A stretch of 9,422 bases of DNA from Hellea sp. (GTDB lineage: Bacteria > Pseudomonadota > Alphaproteobacteria > Caulobacterales > Maricaulaceae): NCBI GenBank assembly GCA_020628635.1, contig JAHDEU010000056.1, positions 1 through 9,422 of the forward strand, given 5' to 3'. A model generated the notes under the pieces. It made no database searches. It saw only the letters and a list, made by a program, of their open reading frames with translations, and was not told where the DNA came from. Both the position numbers and the translations under genes were made by a program. Below, one piece after another: positions 1-6,229 of the stretch. Position 1 is the first letter of the stretch, and every line of letters starts with the position of its first letter.

Positions 1-120
1 GGGTGTGTCGGACATGGCCGGGATGTGGGGTGCGGGGCGGGGGGTTCAAGTGGTTACCACAACGCTTCACATCAGTGGACATGGAGCGGGCCAAAACTTC
101 CACGATAACTTGGGAGTTTG
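1..120. other. Non-coding stretch at left window edge
   Basis: No supported gene. The first 45 bases are very G-rich, unlike the AT-richer DNA that follows. A short palindrome GTGGTTACCAC lies at 50-60. On the minus strand, just after the stop of the 281-residue gene, a weak bulged hairpin can form between 112-119 and 94-101, followed by a short T run. It could be a poor intrinsic terminator, but the stem is too weak to call. A short plus-strand reading frame spans 3-203 but overlaps the end of the minus-strand gene and has no ribosome binding site in view. Confidence 0.4.
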
Positions 121-966
121 TCAGATATTACAACAGAGGTGTGACATATTCTGAAGAAATATTCTCTGCGCGAAATCGCGAGTTTCTGATTCCCTGTCGC
201 TGATTAGTTTGGACACCACCTCAGTTACCTCAACAGTGGCTACTCCTGTGTTTGATGGATAGTCTTCATAAACGATCACGGAAAGCGTGCCTGTATCGCT
301 GATGAAATTCTTCCGATCTAGTTCATGTAAAAGTCTGTACGCTTCCTTTTCGTGAAAATCGACCGAGTCCTTTACCGCCGTGGAGTGGTCTAAAGCCTCT
401 ATCTTGCGCAAAGACCGTCTTGAGACAGTAGAATGCACCAATGCGCCTAACAGGTCATCCTGGTCACCACTATGCAAAGCGAGTTCGGTGATGCCCATCG
501 TCTGAAAGGACAGCAGGTCGATCATCTCGCTATCGAGGTTGTCTTTCCTACGCTTTCCAATCTCATCACCAATGGAACGAAGGAAATCTTGCGCACTTTT
601 GAGGTTGCCGCCTTTTACATTTTGGAGAAACAATTGCTCCTGATATGGGCCGGGACGCTCCAGGTCTCCAGGCAGTAACCCACTTCCACTCCGGCCTTCT
701 GGCAGAACCTCAACAGGGACAGTCTGAGAGCATCGATCGTTTATGGTCCGAATGTACTCCGTTGCTGATGCGGGAGAGTTGAATAAGGCCTCATCAGTCT
801 GGAGCGTTTCAGCGTTTCCTGACTGTCTCACAGCTCTAGTATAAAACACCCCACCAGAGCATTTACTAGGTAGTGTCCATGAATGCAGAAAATCGACATC
901 ATCAACCGATGCTGCCTGAGCACATCCAGCGAAACCTATGAAAATTGTGAATACGCTTCTTAGCAC
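121..966 (-). CDS. Exported protein of unknown function (281 aa), coupled to the HEALH protein gene
   Basis: I do not recognise a family. The product starts with a typical Sec signal peptide: MLRS, then a hydrophobic core (VFTIFIGFAG), then AQA|A, which suits signal peptidase I cleavage after about residue 18. Cys15 sits in FAGC, which resembles a lipobox but has Phe at the -3 position, so lipidation is possible and unconvincing. The mature part is polar and probably largely helical in the middle, with Cys36, Cys79 and a terminal CysCys (278-279) that could form periplasmic disulfides. The start is GTG at 966-964. It overlaps the upstream stop (TAA, 962-960) by 7 nt and has no good Shine-Dalgarno sequence, so translation is probably coupled to the upstream gene. 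Codon use is more AT-rich than in the backbone genes. By context it could be a periplasmic partner, substrate or inhibitor of the HEALH protein; this is inference only. Confidence 0.7.
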   Translation of the reverse strand: MLRSVFTIFIGFAGCAQAASVDDVDFLHSWTLPSKCSGGVFYTRAVRQSGNAETLQTDEALFNSPASATEYIRTINDRCSQTVPVEVLPEGRSGSGLLPGDLERPGPYQEQLFLQNVKGGNLKSAQDFLRSIGDEIGKRRKDNLDSEMIDLLSFQTMGITELALHSGDQDDLLGALVHSTVSRRSLRKIEALDHSTAVKDSVDFHEKEAYRLLHELDRKNFISDTGTLSVIVYEDYPSNTGVATVEVTEVVSKLISDRESETRDFAQRIFLQNMSHLCCNI

Positions 967-1733
967 GACGTCGGTGGCGTTAAGGGCAAATCACCTGCCG
1001 CTAAACCTTGTCGGACAAATTCGCTGGCCAATTTGCCAGCAACTTCTGCTACCCATGCTGAATCGGTCGGGTTACCGTTAACATTTTGAACGGAGAAGTC
1101 AGCATGCGTGATGCCATTGAGCTGAGCCCAGACATGCAAAGCCTCATGTATCAGAGTGGTGAAGAAAGAATGGTGACTATTTTGTGAGGTGTTTATACGG
1201 ATGTCGACAACGTTTCCGTCGGCGTCAAGAGCTGTCGCGCCATTTCCCGTCAGCGTGCCATCGCTCAATATTGGAAAGTTTGATATCACTTCGAACAGCT
1301 CACCGACGCTCACTGTATAGGTCTGGCCATCCGACGAGAACGAAGCTGATGGGCTATTTCCATTTGCTAGGGAGCCTAGCGCTTGAGCAAACATCATTGT
1401 CGCACTGTCAACGAGCCCAGAGATATCATAGCCAGCAGCGTATGGGCAAGGGAGTGGGATATCCCCTATGACGATATCGGGAAAGTCCGGCTCGTAATCG
1501 GAGTCAGGGCCTTCAAATAGCGGTGATAAGAGCATTTCCCATCGTATTATAGTTCCAGTTGCTACGACTTCATCTTCACCACCAGGGCCGTGGTCGCCGG
1601 GTAGTGGTTCTCCAGAATACACTTCAGTGAAGAGGCTGACTGGTTCTTTTTCGGAAAAAGCCTCAAAGTCACCGAAACCAGCCGAAGCATTGGATTGGTA
1701 AACTTCTGCAGTCATCGATATAGAGGATTGCAT
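960..1733 (-). CDS. HExxH metallopeptidase-like protein (257 aa as the uninterrupted frame)
   Basis: The product carries HEALH (His196, Glu197, His200) inside a hydrophobic helix (TTLIHEALHVWAQLNG), the zinc-binding and catalytic pattern of metallopeptidases. A candidate third ligand is Glu230 in AWVAEVAGKL, 29 residues after the second His, as in gluzincins (HExxH...E). The metzincin pattern HExxHxxGxxH is absent. The N-terminal half is acidic and low in complexity (rich in E, P, G and D), without recognisable domains. No signal peptide is visible. The ATG at 1733 has no good ribosome binding site; the in-frame ATG at 1715 has none either. The same frame is open upstream to a TGA at 1760-1758, and beyond that to an ATG at 1805 with an excellent Shine-Dalgarno sequence. 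The real gene may therefore begin at 1805 and be interrupted, or be read after reinitiation. The stop overlaps the next gene. The family is unknown to me, and peptidase activity is inferred from the motif alone. Confidence 0.65.
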   Translation of the reverse strand: MQSSISMTAEVYQSNASAGFGDFEAFSEKEPVSLFTEVYSGEPLPGDHGPGGEDEVVATGTIIRWEMLLSPLFEGPDSDYEPDFPDIVIGDIPLPCPYAAGYDISGLVDSATMMFAQALGSLANGNSPSASFSSDGQTYTVSVGELFEVISNFPILSDGTLTGNGATALDADGNVVDIRINTSQNSHHSFFTTLIHEALHVWAQLNGITHADFSVQNVNGNPTDSAWVAEVAGKLASEFVRQGLAAGDLPLTPPTSC

Positions 1734-1757
1734 AGCAGTCTGTTCAACTTGTATCTC

Positions 1758-1805
1758 TCACGGCTCCAGATCGAGCGTGTCGTAATAATCAAAAAACGGG
1801 TCCAT
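1758..1805 (-). CDS. 15-codon ORF: leader peptide or 5' fragment of the HEALH gene
   Basis: ATG at 1805-1803 encodes MDPFFDYYDTLDLEP and ends at TGA (1760-1758). It has the best initiation signal in the region, AGGTGGAG at 1820-1813 with 7 nt to the ATG, and a promoter just upstream. It is in the same frame as the HEALH gene: 24 codons separate the two ATGs, and the nine positions from the TGA onward contain no other stop (after the TGA: EIQVEQTA, then M). Three readings are possible: a nonsense mutation or sequencing error (for example CGA to TGA) that truncates a gene whose natural start is 1805; a short leader whose termination allows reinitiation at 1733; or stop-codon readthrough. The first seems simplest. 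Confidence 0.5.
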   Translation of the reverse strand: MDPFFDYYDTLDLEP

Positions 1806-1812
1806 ATCTTTT

Positions 1813-1820
1813 CTCCACCT
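1813..1820 (-). promoter_or_regulatory. Strong ribosome binding site for the ATG at 1805
   Basis: The minus strand reads AGGTGGAG, then AAAAGAT, then ATG. It is complementary to the anti-Shine-Dalgarno and well spaced (7 nt). It points to 1805 as the translation start of the transcript, whereas the ATG at 1733 has no comparable site. Confidence 0.6.
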
Positions 1821-1829
1821 TGCTTTTGA

Positions 1830-1858
1830 GATAGCGCAACCTTGGGGGGTGGTGTCAA
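1830..1858 (-). promoter_or_regulatory. Sigma70-like promoter of the AT-rich gene pair
   Basis: The minus strand reads TTGACA (1858-1853), a 17-nt spacer containing a C6 run, then GCTATC (1835-1830). The -35 is a perfect consensus match and the -10 fits the relaxed CTAT-type -10 of alphaproteobacteria. Transcription would start near 1823, giving a very short leader before the ribosome binding site. No operator-like repeat overlaps it. Confidence 0.5.
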
Positions 1859-1921
1859 GCCAGAAGAAGAATAGTTGTGTGGGGTGAATCTGAAAGCAAC
1901 GCACCGCGTGGCAGATGAGCT

Positions 1922-1944
1922 ATTTCCGTCCCCCGGACGGAAAT
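1922..1944. repeat. 23-bp palindrome, first copy
   Basis: Perfect inverted repeat with arms ATTTCCGTCC and GGACGGAAAT (10 bp each) around a CCC centre. It shares the layout ATTT..G..C-NNN-G..C..AAAT, and the exact arm and centre lengths, with the palindrome at 1992-2014. It has no T tract beside it, so it is not a typical intrinsic terminator. Confidence 0.6.
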
Positions 1945-1991
1945 TCTGGCAACGCCTGCTTCCGCTCGCCCGTGGCTCGCGGCAAAACGTT

Positions 1992-2014
1992 ATTTTTGAT
2001 CGGCGATCAAAAAT
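1992..2014. repeat. 23-bp palindrome, second copy
   Basis: Perfect inverted repeat with arms ATTTTTGATC and GATCAAAAAT (10 bp each) around GGC. It lies exactly 70 bp from the first palindrome, centre to centre, and 20 bp past the crotonase stop on the minus strand. On either strand the 5' arm is T-rich and the 3' arm A-rich, the reverse of an intrinsic terminator. A protein-binding site or a dispersed extragenic repeat is likelier. Confidence 0.6.
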
Positions 2015-2029
2015 TTTCGCTGCGCGAAA
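2015..2029. repeat. Small palindrome abutting the 23-bp palindrome
   Basis: Inverted repeat TTTCGC-TGC-GCGAAA (6-bp arms, 3-nt centre), directly adjacent to the second 23-bp palindrome and 4 bp past the crotonase stop codon. On its own it could be chance. Its position makes it part of the same cluster. Confidence 0.4.
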
Positions 2030-2033
2030 CCTC

Positions 2034-2828
2034 TTACCTGCCCTTCCACTGCGGTGCGCGCTTTTCGAGGAAGGCTCTCGGCCCTTCCTGCATGTCTTCG
2101 GTCTGCGCCACGCGGCCAAAAGCGTGTTGGCCCTCGTTCATCAACTCGGCATCGGTCGCGTCGAAAGCCTTGCGCGTGACCGAGAGCGACTCTCGCACGG
2201 CGATCGGCGCGTTGGCGCAGATCTGTTTGGCGAGCGACATGGCCTCGTCCATGACTTTGTCCAGCGGGGCGAGGCGGTTGACGAGCCCATGGCCGTGCAT
2301 GGCCTGCGCACTCATCGGGTCGCCTGTGGCGACCATCTCCATGGCGATGGCGCGGGGGATGGCGCGGGCGAGGCGGTGGACCCCGCCGGCGGCCGCGACG
2401 AGGGAGCGCTTGACTTCGGGCAGGCCGAAGCGCGCATTCTCATCCGCGACCACCATGTCGGAGGCCAAGGCCAGTTCCATGCCGCCCGCGAGCGCCGAGC
2501 CTTTCACCGCAGCAATCCACGGCTTGCGGCGCGGTGCGCTGACATAGCCCGCAAAGCCGCCGTCCTTGGTGGACAACAAATGCCCGCGCCCCTCGCTGAT
2601 CGCCTTCAGGTCAGCGCCCGCGCAGAAGGTCTTGTCGTTGGAGCTGGTGAGGATCGCGACCCAGACCGCGTCATCCGCTTCAACATCCTTGACCACCCAG
2701 TCCAGCGCTTCGGCAAGTTCGGGCGACACGGCATTGCGCTTTTCGGGGCGGTTCAGCGTCACGATGGCGACGTTGCCGTCGCGCTCATACTGGATCAGGC
2801 TGCCGACGCCCTCTGGTTTGTCACTCAT
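2034..2828 (-). CDS. Crotonase-family enoyl-CoA hydratase/isomerase (264 aa)
   Basis: A cytoplasmic crotonase-fold enzyme acting on acyl-CoA thioesters, most likely hydrating enoyl-CoA to 3-hydroxyacyl-CoA in beta-oxidation. The length is normal for the family. The N-terminal strand motif VAIVTLNRPEKRNAV (20-34) is typical. The oxyanion-hole segments are CAGADLKAI (69-77) and GSALAGGMELALASD (110-124). Both catalytic glutamates of true hydratases are present: Glu118 (GGMEL) and Glu138 (GLPEV), 20 residues apart like Glu144/Glu164 of rat mitochondrial hydratase. That favours hydratase over isomerase, but the acyl substrate cannot be told, and a role in aromatic or terpenoid acyl-CoA degradation remains possible. 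The start at 2828 follows AAGGAG (2840-2835) with 6-nt spacing. The gene is divergent from the symporter genes, 92 bp away, so shared control is possible. The palindrome cluster begins just after its stop. Confidence 0.9.
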   Translation of the reverse strand: MSDKPEGVGSLIQYERDGNVAIVTLNRPEKRNAVSPELAEALDWVVKDVEADDAVWVAILTSSNDKTFCAGADLKAISEGRGHLLSTKDGGFAGYVSAPRRKPWIAAVKGSALAGGMELALASDMVVADENARFGLPEVKRSLVAAAGGVHRLARAIPRAIAMEMVATGDPMSAQAMHGHGLVNRLAPLDKVMDEAMSLAKQICANAPIAVRESLSVTRKAFDATDAELMNEGQHAFGRVAQTEDMQEGPRAFLEKRAPQWKGR

Positions 2829-2920
2829 GGTTCTCTCCTTGTTTGCACCCGCCTAGCGCGCCCGATTGCCTCTTGGCAGGGGCGGCGCTGCGCTATTACG
2901 GTCGTGATGGGGAGAGACAT
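2829..2920. promoter_or_regulatory. Divergent intergenic region, crotonase / symporter
   Basis: These 92 bp must hold the crotonase promoter and probably the one for the plus-strand run. Shine-Dalgarno sequences are clear at both ends (AAGGAG for crotonase, GGGGAG at 2910-2915 for the small subunit). No promoter is convincing. TTGGCA (2873-2878) and CTATTA (2893-2898) face the symporter but have only a 14-bp spacer. TGCC-TCTT-GGCA (2867-2878) is a small inverted repeat that could be an operator half-site pair. No long palindrome is seen. Confidence 0.3.
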
Positions 2921-3187
2921 ATGACGGACAATCAACGCCTCTATTGGCGGGCGACGCGCAGGCTCACGGTCGGGCTCCTGCTCGTGTGGTTTGCGGTCAG
3001 CTTTGGGGCAGGCATCCTGTTCCGCGAGGCGCTGGACGCGGCCTCCATCGGAGGCGCGCCGCTGGGGTTCTGGATGGCGCAGCAGGGCTCGATCTACGTC
3101 TTCGTTCTGCTCATCGTGATCTACTGCACGGCCATGACGCGGCTGGAGCGCAAGTTCGGGATCGACCAGAAAGGGTCCGACCAATGA
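2921..3187 (+). CDS. DUF4212 small subunit of a sodium:solute symporter (88 aa)
   Basis: A small inner-membrane protein matching the DUF4212 family, which is found directly upstream of VC_2705-type sodium:solute symporters and thought to be their accessory subunit. There are two membrane segments: about residues 15-34 (LTVGLLLVWFAVSFGAGILF) and 57-72 (SIYVFVLLIVIYCTAM). Between them is the short GAPLGFWMAQQG loop, and it ends in the charged tail RLERKFGID, both typical of the family. I chose the ATG at 2921 because it follows GGGGAG with suitable spacing and gives the normal family length. An upstream in-frame ATG at 2843 would add 26 atypical residues and lacks a site. The stop overlaps the large-subunit start (ATGA), so the two are translationally coupled. 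Confidence 0.88.
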   Translation: MTDNQRLYWRATRRLTVGLLLVWFAVSFGAGILFREALDAASIGGAPLGFWMAQQGSIYVFVLLIVIYCTAMTRLERKFGIDQKGSDQ

Positions 3188-4833
3188 GCGGCCCGCTCTG
3201 GAGCTGGGTCTTCGTCGGCCTGACCTTCGCGCTCTATATCGGCATCGCGGTCTGGAGCCGGGCTGGTTCGACGCGGGACTTCTATGTCGCGGGCCACGAC
3301 GTGCCGCCCGTGCTCAACGGCATGGCGACGGCGGCCGACTGGATGAGCGCGGCGAGCTTTCTCTCCATGGCGGGACTGATCGCCTTTCTCGGCTATGGCG
3401 GGTCGGTCTATCTGATGGGCTGGACGGGCGGCTATGTGCTGCTGGCGCTGCTGCTCGCGCCCTATTTGCGCGAGTTCGGCAAGTTCACCGTGCCGGATTT
3501 CGTGGGCGACCGTTACGACAGTCGTGCCGCGCGCATCATCGCCGTGATCTGCGCGCTGTTCGTGTCCTTCACCTATATCGCCGGACAGATGAAGGGCGTG
3601 GGCGTGGCGTTCTCCGCCTTTCTCGACGTGCCGCAGAACTGGGGTATCGCCATCGGCATGGCCATCGTGCTGGTCTATGCCGTGCTGGGCGGCATGAAGG
3701 GGATTACCTACACCCAGGTCGCGCAATATGTGGTGCTGATCTTCGCCTATACCGTCCCGGCCATCTTCATCAGCCTCGCCATCACCGGGCAGCTCGTGCC
3801 GCAGATCGGATTCACGAGCGAGTCCGTGCTGCCGCGCCTTGACCGCCTGCTGGTGGAGCTCGGCTTCACCGAATACACCCAGACGACCAAGGCCAAGATC
3901 GATGTGTTCTGCATCACGGCGGCCTTGATGTTCGGCACGGCCGGGCTGCCTCACGTCATCATCCGTTTCTTCACCGTGGAGAACGCGCAGGCCGCGCGGC
4001 GCTCGGCGGGCTGGGCGCTGGCCTTCATCGCCGTGCTCTATACCACGGCCCCGGCGGTCGGCGCCTTTGCGCGGATCAATTTCATCGATCAGGTCAACGA
4101 AACCGCTATCGACGACCTGCCCGCCTGGTTCGAGACCTGGGAGAGCACGGGCTATATCGATCTGGACGACAAGAACGGCGACGGCGTGGTGCAGTACCGC
4201 GCGGGTGCTGACAACGAGGTCGTGCCCAATCGCGACATCTTCGTGCTCGCCAATCCGCAGATCGCGGGCCTGCCCGCCTGGGTCGTCGGGCTGGTCGTCG
4301 CGGGCGGCATGGCGGCAGCGCTGTCCACAGCTGCCGGACTCCTAATGGTGATCAGCTCGGCTGTCTCACACGACCTCATGCGCATGACCTTCCGACCGGA
4401 CATGACGGACAAGCAGGAGCTGCGATGGGCTCGGATATCCGCCGCGGGAGCGGTCGTCGCAGCAGGCCTGCTCGGCATCTTCGCGGACAATCTCGGCTTT
4501 GTGGCGCAGGTCGTGGCCTTCGCCTTCGGGCTCGCGGCCGCCTCGCTCTTTCCGGTCATCGTGCTGGGCATCTTCTGGGGGCGGTTCAACAAGCAGGGCG
4601 CGATCGCGGCCATGGTGACGGGGCTGGTGACGACGTTCTCCTACATCGTCTGGTTCAAATTCGTGGACCCGGACCCGGCGGGCTGGTGGCTCGGCATTTC
4701 GCCGGAAGGCATCGGTTTTGCCTTCATGTGGCTCGCGCTGGCCGTCGGCGTGCTCACCGCCGTCGCGACACCCGCGCCGCCCGACCACATCCGTCAACTG
4801 GTCGAGGACATCCGCATTCCGGGGGCGAATTGA
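3184..4833 (+). CDS. Sodium:solute symporter large subunit, ActP/VC_2705-like (549 aa)
   Basis: A multi-spanning inner-membrane transporter of the SSS family, probably bringing in acetate or another short carboxylate with Na+. The sequence begins with a membrane segment (LWSWVFVGLTFALYIGIAVW). It then has the family signature around residues 30-65: the STRDFYVAGHDVPPVLNGMA stretch, then ADWMSAASFLSMAG. The core helices and the ALSTAAGLLMVISSAVSHDL segment follow, the latter typical of acetate/pyruvate-type members. Between core helices, a polar loop holds an EF-hand-like stretch DKNGDGVVQY (329-338). ATG at 3184 is preferred: it overlaps the small-subunit stop, has AAGGG at 3171-3175, and fits the family N terminus. 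The frame is open upstream to 2944, but that part only shadows the small subunit. A downstream acs gene supports acetate as substrate; propionate, pyruvate or lactate cannot be excluded. Confidence 0.88.
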   Translation: MSGPLWSWVFVGLTFALYIGIAVWSRAGSTRDFYVAGHDVPPVLNGMATAADWMSAASFLSMAGLIAFLGYGGSVYLMGWTGGYVLLALLLAPYLREFGKFTVPDFVGDRYDSRAARIIAVICALFVSFTYIAGQMKGVGVAFSAFLDVPQNWGIAIGMAIVLVYAVLGGMKGITYTQVAQYVVLIFAYTVPAIFISLAITGQLVPQIGFTSESVLPRLDRLLVELGFTEYTQTTKAKIDVFCITAALMFGTAGLPHVIIRFFTVENAQAARRSAGWALAFIAVLYTTAPAVGAFARINFIDQVNETAIDDLPAWFETWESTGYIDLDDKNGDGVVQYRAGADNEVVPNRDIFVLANPQIAGLPAWVVGLVVAGGMAAALSTAAGLLMVISSAVSHDLMRMTFRPDMTDKQELRWARISAAGAVVAAGLLGIFADNLGFVAQVVAFAFGLAAASLFPVIVLGIFWGRFNKQGAIAAMVTGLVTTFSYIVWFKFVDPDPAGWWLGISPEGIGFAFMWLALAVGVLTAVATPAPPDHIRQLVEDIRIPGAN

Positions 4834-4903
4834 GCGGCTATTGACCCCCGTCTGATCCCGGCGCAGTCTCGCGTTACGAGAAAACAAGACAGGGGAGATC
4901 GAC
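4834..4903. promoter_or_regulatory. Symporter-P450 gap with possible weak promoter
   Basis: This 70-bp gap is the longest in the plus-strand run. TTGACC (4841-4846) could be a -35 element, but the best -10 at 17 bp (CAGTCT, 4864-4869) is poor. A small hairpin TCTCG-CGTTA-CGAGA spans 4867-4881 without a following T run. The ribosome binding site GGGGAG (4892-4897) is 6 nt before the P450 ATG. Independent P450 transcription is possible but not shown. Confidence 0.25.
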
Positions 4904-6169
4904 ATGGGACAGCCGGAACTGATGGGCACGGCCAAGGGAAATTTCTGCCCGGACCCCTACTCGCTGCCGCTCGACCAGATCGACGTCTCCAAGGCCAAGC
5001 TGTTCTCCACCGGCGCGCATGAGCACTATTTCCGCCGACTGCGCGAGGAAGCGCCGGTCCACTATTGCGCGGACAGCGCGCACGGCGCCTATTGGTCGAT
5101 CACGCGCTACGCCGATATCATGGCGGTAGACACCAACCACCACGACTTTTCCAGCCAGGACAATATCGTCATCGGCGATATCCGGTCGGAAGAGGAGATG
5201 GTGCCGATGTTCATCGCCGCCGATCCGCCTATCCACGACGTGCAGCGCAAGGCCGCCCAGCCCGCCGTGCAGCGCCCGCAGCTCAAAGTGCTAGAGCCCA
5301 TCATCCGCGAGAACGTCGCCGACATACTCGAAAACCTGCCGGACGGGGAGTTCGACTGGGTGCCGACGGTGTCGCGCGAGTTGACGGCGCGCATGCTCGC
5401 CACGCTCTTCGGTATTCCGCAGGATATGCGCTACAAGCTGATCGAGTGGTCGGATGCGAGCGTGGAGAGCGAAGCGGTCGGCGCTGACGTCGACATGGAC
5501 GCACGCTTCGCCGTGTTGATGGAATGCCTTGAATACTTCTCCGGCTTGTTCGTGGAGCGGGCGCAACTCCCGCCACAAATGGATTTCATCAGCCTGCTGG
5601 CGCACAATCCGCATACGAAAGACATGCTCGCCAAGAACCCGATGGAGCTGTTGGGCAATCTCATCCTGCTGATCGTTGGCGGCAACGACACGACGCGCAA
5701 TTCGATCTCCGGCGGGGTCGTGCAGTTCGACCGCAATCCGGGTGAGTGGGCGAAGATGGTCGCCGACCCGTCGCTGATCCCCAATGCGGTGAGTGAGATG
5801 ATCCGCTACCAGACCCCGCTTGGCCACATGCGCCGCACCGCCACGCGCGATGTCGATTTCAAGGGCCACACCATCCGCAAGGGCGACCGCGTCGTCATGT
5901 GGTATGTGTCGGGCAATCGCGACGACGCCAAGTTCGACGAGCCCTACGCCTTCCGCATCGACCGTGCCAATGCGCGCCAGCACATCTCGTTTGGCTTCGG
6001 CATCCACCGCTGCATGGGCAACCGCATCGGCGAAATGCAGCTGGCGATCCTGTGGGAGGAAGTGCTCAAACGTTTCTCCCGCATCGAGGTGACGCAGCCG
6101 CCCATCCGCACGGAAAACAATTTCGTCATGGGCTGGGACAGCGTGATGACGCGGGTGCACCGCCTGTAA
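4904..6169 (+). CDS. Cytochrome P450, CYP153-like alkane/fatty-chain terminal hydroxylase (421 aa)
   Basis: A soluble bacterial class I P450. It uses O2 and electrons delivered by a ferredoxin and its reductase to hydroxylate C-H bonds. All P450 hallmarks are present: the I-helix oxygen-activation motif GGNDTT (259-264), the K-helix ExxR (Glu298-Met-Ile-Arg301), and the haem loop FGFGIHRCMG with ligand Cys370. The wording around these (LLIVGGNDTTRNSISGG, YQTPLGHMRRTA, HISFGFGIHRCMGNR) closely resembles CYP153, whose known members hydroxylate the end carbon of medium-chain alkanes, alcohols or fatty acids. The length matches that family. The start is supported by GGGGAG 6 nt upstream. CYP153 genes often sit beside ferredoxin and ferredoxin reductase genes; neither is in this window. 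Neighbours for acyl-CoA and acetate metabolism fit a role feeding oxidised chains into central metabolism. The family call is from memory of motifs, so the subfamily and substrate are open. Confidence 0.9.
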   Translation: MGQPELMGTAKGNFCPDPYSLPLDQIDVSKAKLFSTGAHEHYFRRLREEAPVHYCADSAHGAYWSITRYADIMAVDTNHHDFSSQDNIVIGDIRSEEEMVPMFIAADPPIHDVQRKAAQPAVQRPQLKVLEPIIRENVADILENLPDGEFDWVPTVSRELTARMLATLFGIPQDMRYKLIEWSDASVESEAVGADVDMDARFAVLMECLEYFSGLFVERAQLPPQMDFISLLAHNPHTKDMLAKNPMELLGNLILLIVGGNDTTRNSISGGVVQFDRNPGEWAKMVADPSLIPNAVSEMIRYQTPLGHMRRTATRDVDFKGHTIRKGDRVVMWYVSGNRDDAKFDEPYAFRIDRANARQHISFGFGIHRCMGNRIGEMQLAILWEEVLKRFSRIEVTQPPIRTENNFVMGWDSVMTRVHRL

Positions 6170-6229
6170 GACACATCACGTCTTCGGCATGGCCTCGCCA
6201 ATGGCGCCCATGCGGTCCATGGCCGCTCC

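Larger units (their letters stand above)
1861..2033. other. Gene-free junction between AT-rich segment and backbone
   Basis: No supported gene lies between the promoter of the AT-rich pair and the crotonase stop. The stretch holds three short palindromes (1922-1944, 1992-2014, 2015-2029) and a direct repeat GCTCGC at 1964-1969 and 1975-1980. Several frames are open here on both strands, but none has a start signal or resembles a protein I know. Base composition changes across this stretch. Confidence 0.5.

Noticed and set aside
38..60. tRNA 3'-end-like string (GGTTCAAGT followed by ACCA)
   Set aside because: The bases flanking TTCAAGT cannot form a T stem, and no acceptor, D or anticodon arm is present upstream within the window.
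3..203. 66-codon plus-strand frame at the left edge
   Set aside because: It overlaps the end of the exported-protein gene on the other strand, begins at a GTG at the window edge with no visible ribosome site, and resembles nothing I know.
920..924. Lipoprotein lipobox FAGC at Cys15 of the exported protein
   Set aside because: Phe at the -3 position is a poor fit, and a good signal peptidase I site (AQA|A) follows three residues later.
1758..1760. TGA as a selenocysteine codon
   Set aside because: No evident SECIS-like hairpin immediately follows, the position near the N terminus is not in a redox motif, and a mutated CGA or a leader stop is simpler.
1992..2014. Palindrome as the intrinsic terminator of the crotonase gene
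   Set aside because: The stem is AT-rich at its base, with T in the 5' arm and A in the 3' arm, and no T tract follows on the minus strand.
1875..2924. 349-codon plus-strand open frame opposite the crotonase
   Set aside because: It lies antisense to a clear crotonase gene and has no ribosome binding site. The translation is low-complexity and unlike known proteins.
3121..3954. Minus-strand open frames opposite the symporter, P450 and ZIP-like genes (also 5291-6160, 6176-7099 and 8697-9422)
   Set aside because: All are shadows of genes with strong family motifs on the plus strand. The GC-biased third positions explain why they lack stops.
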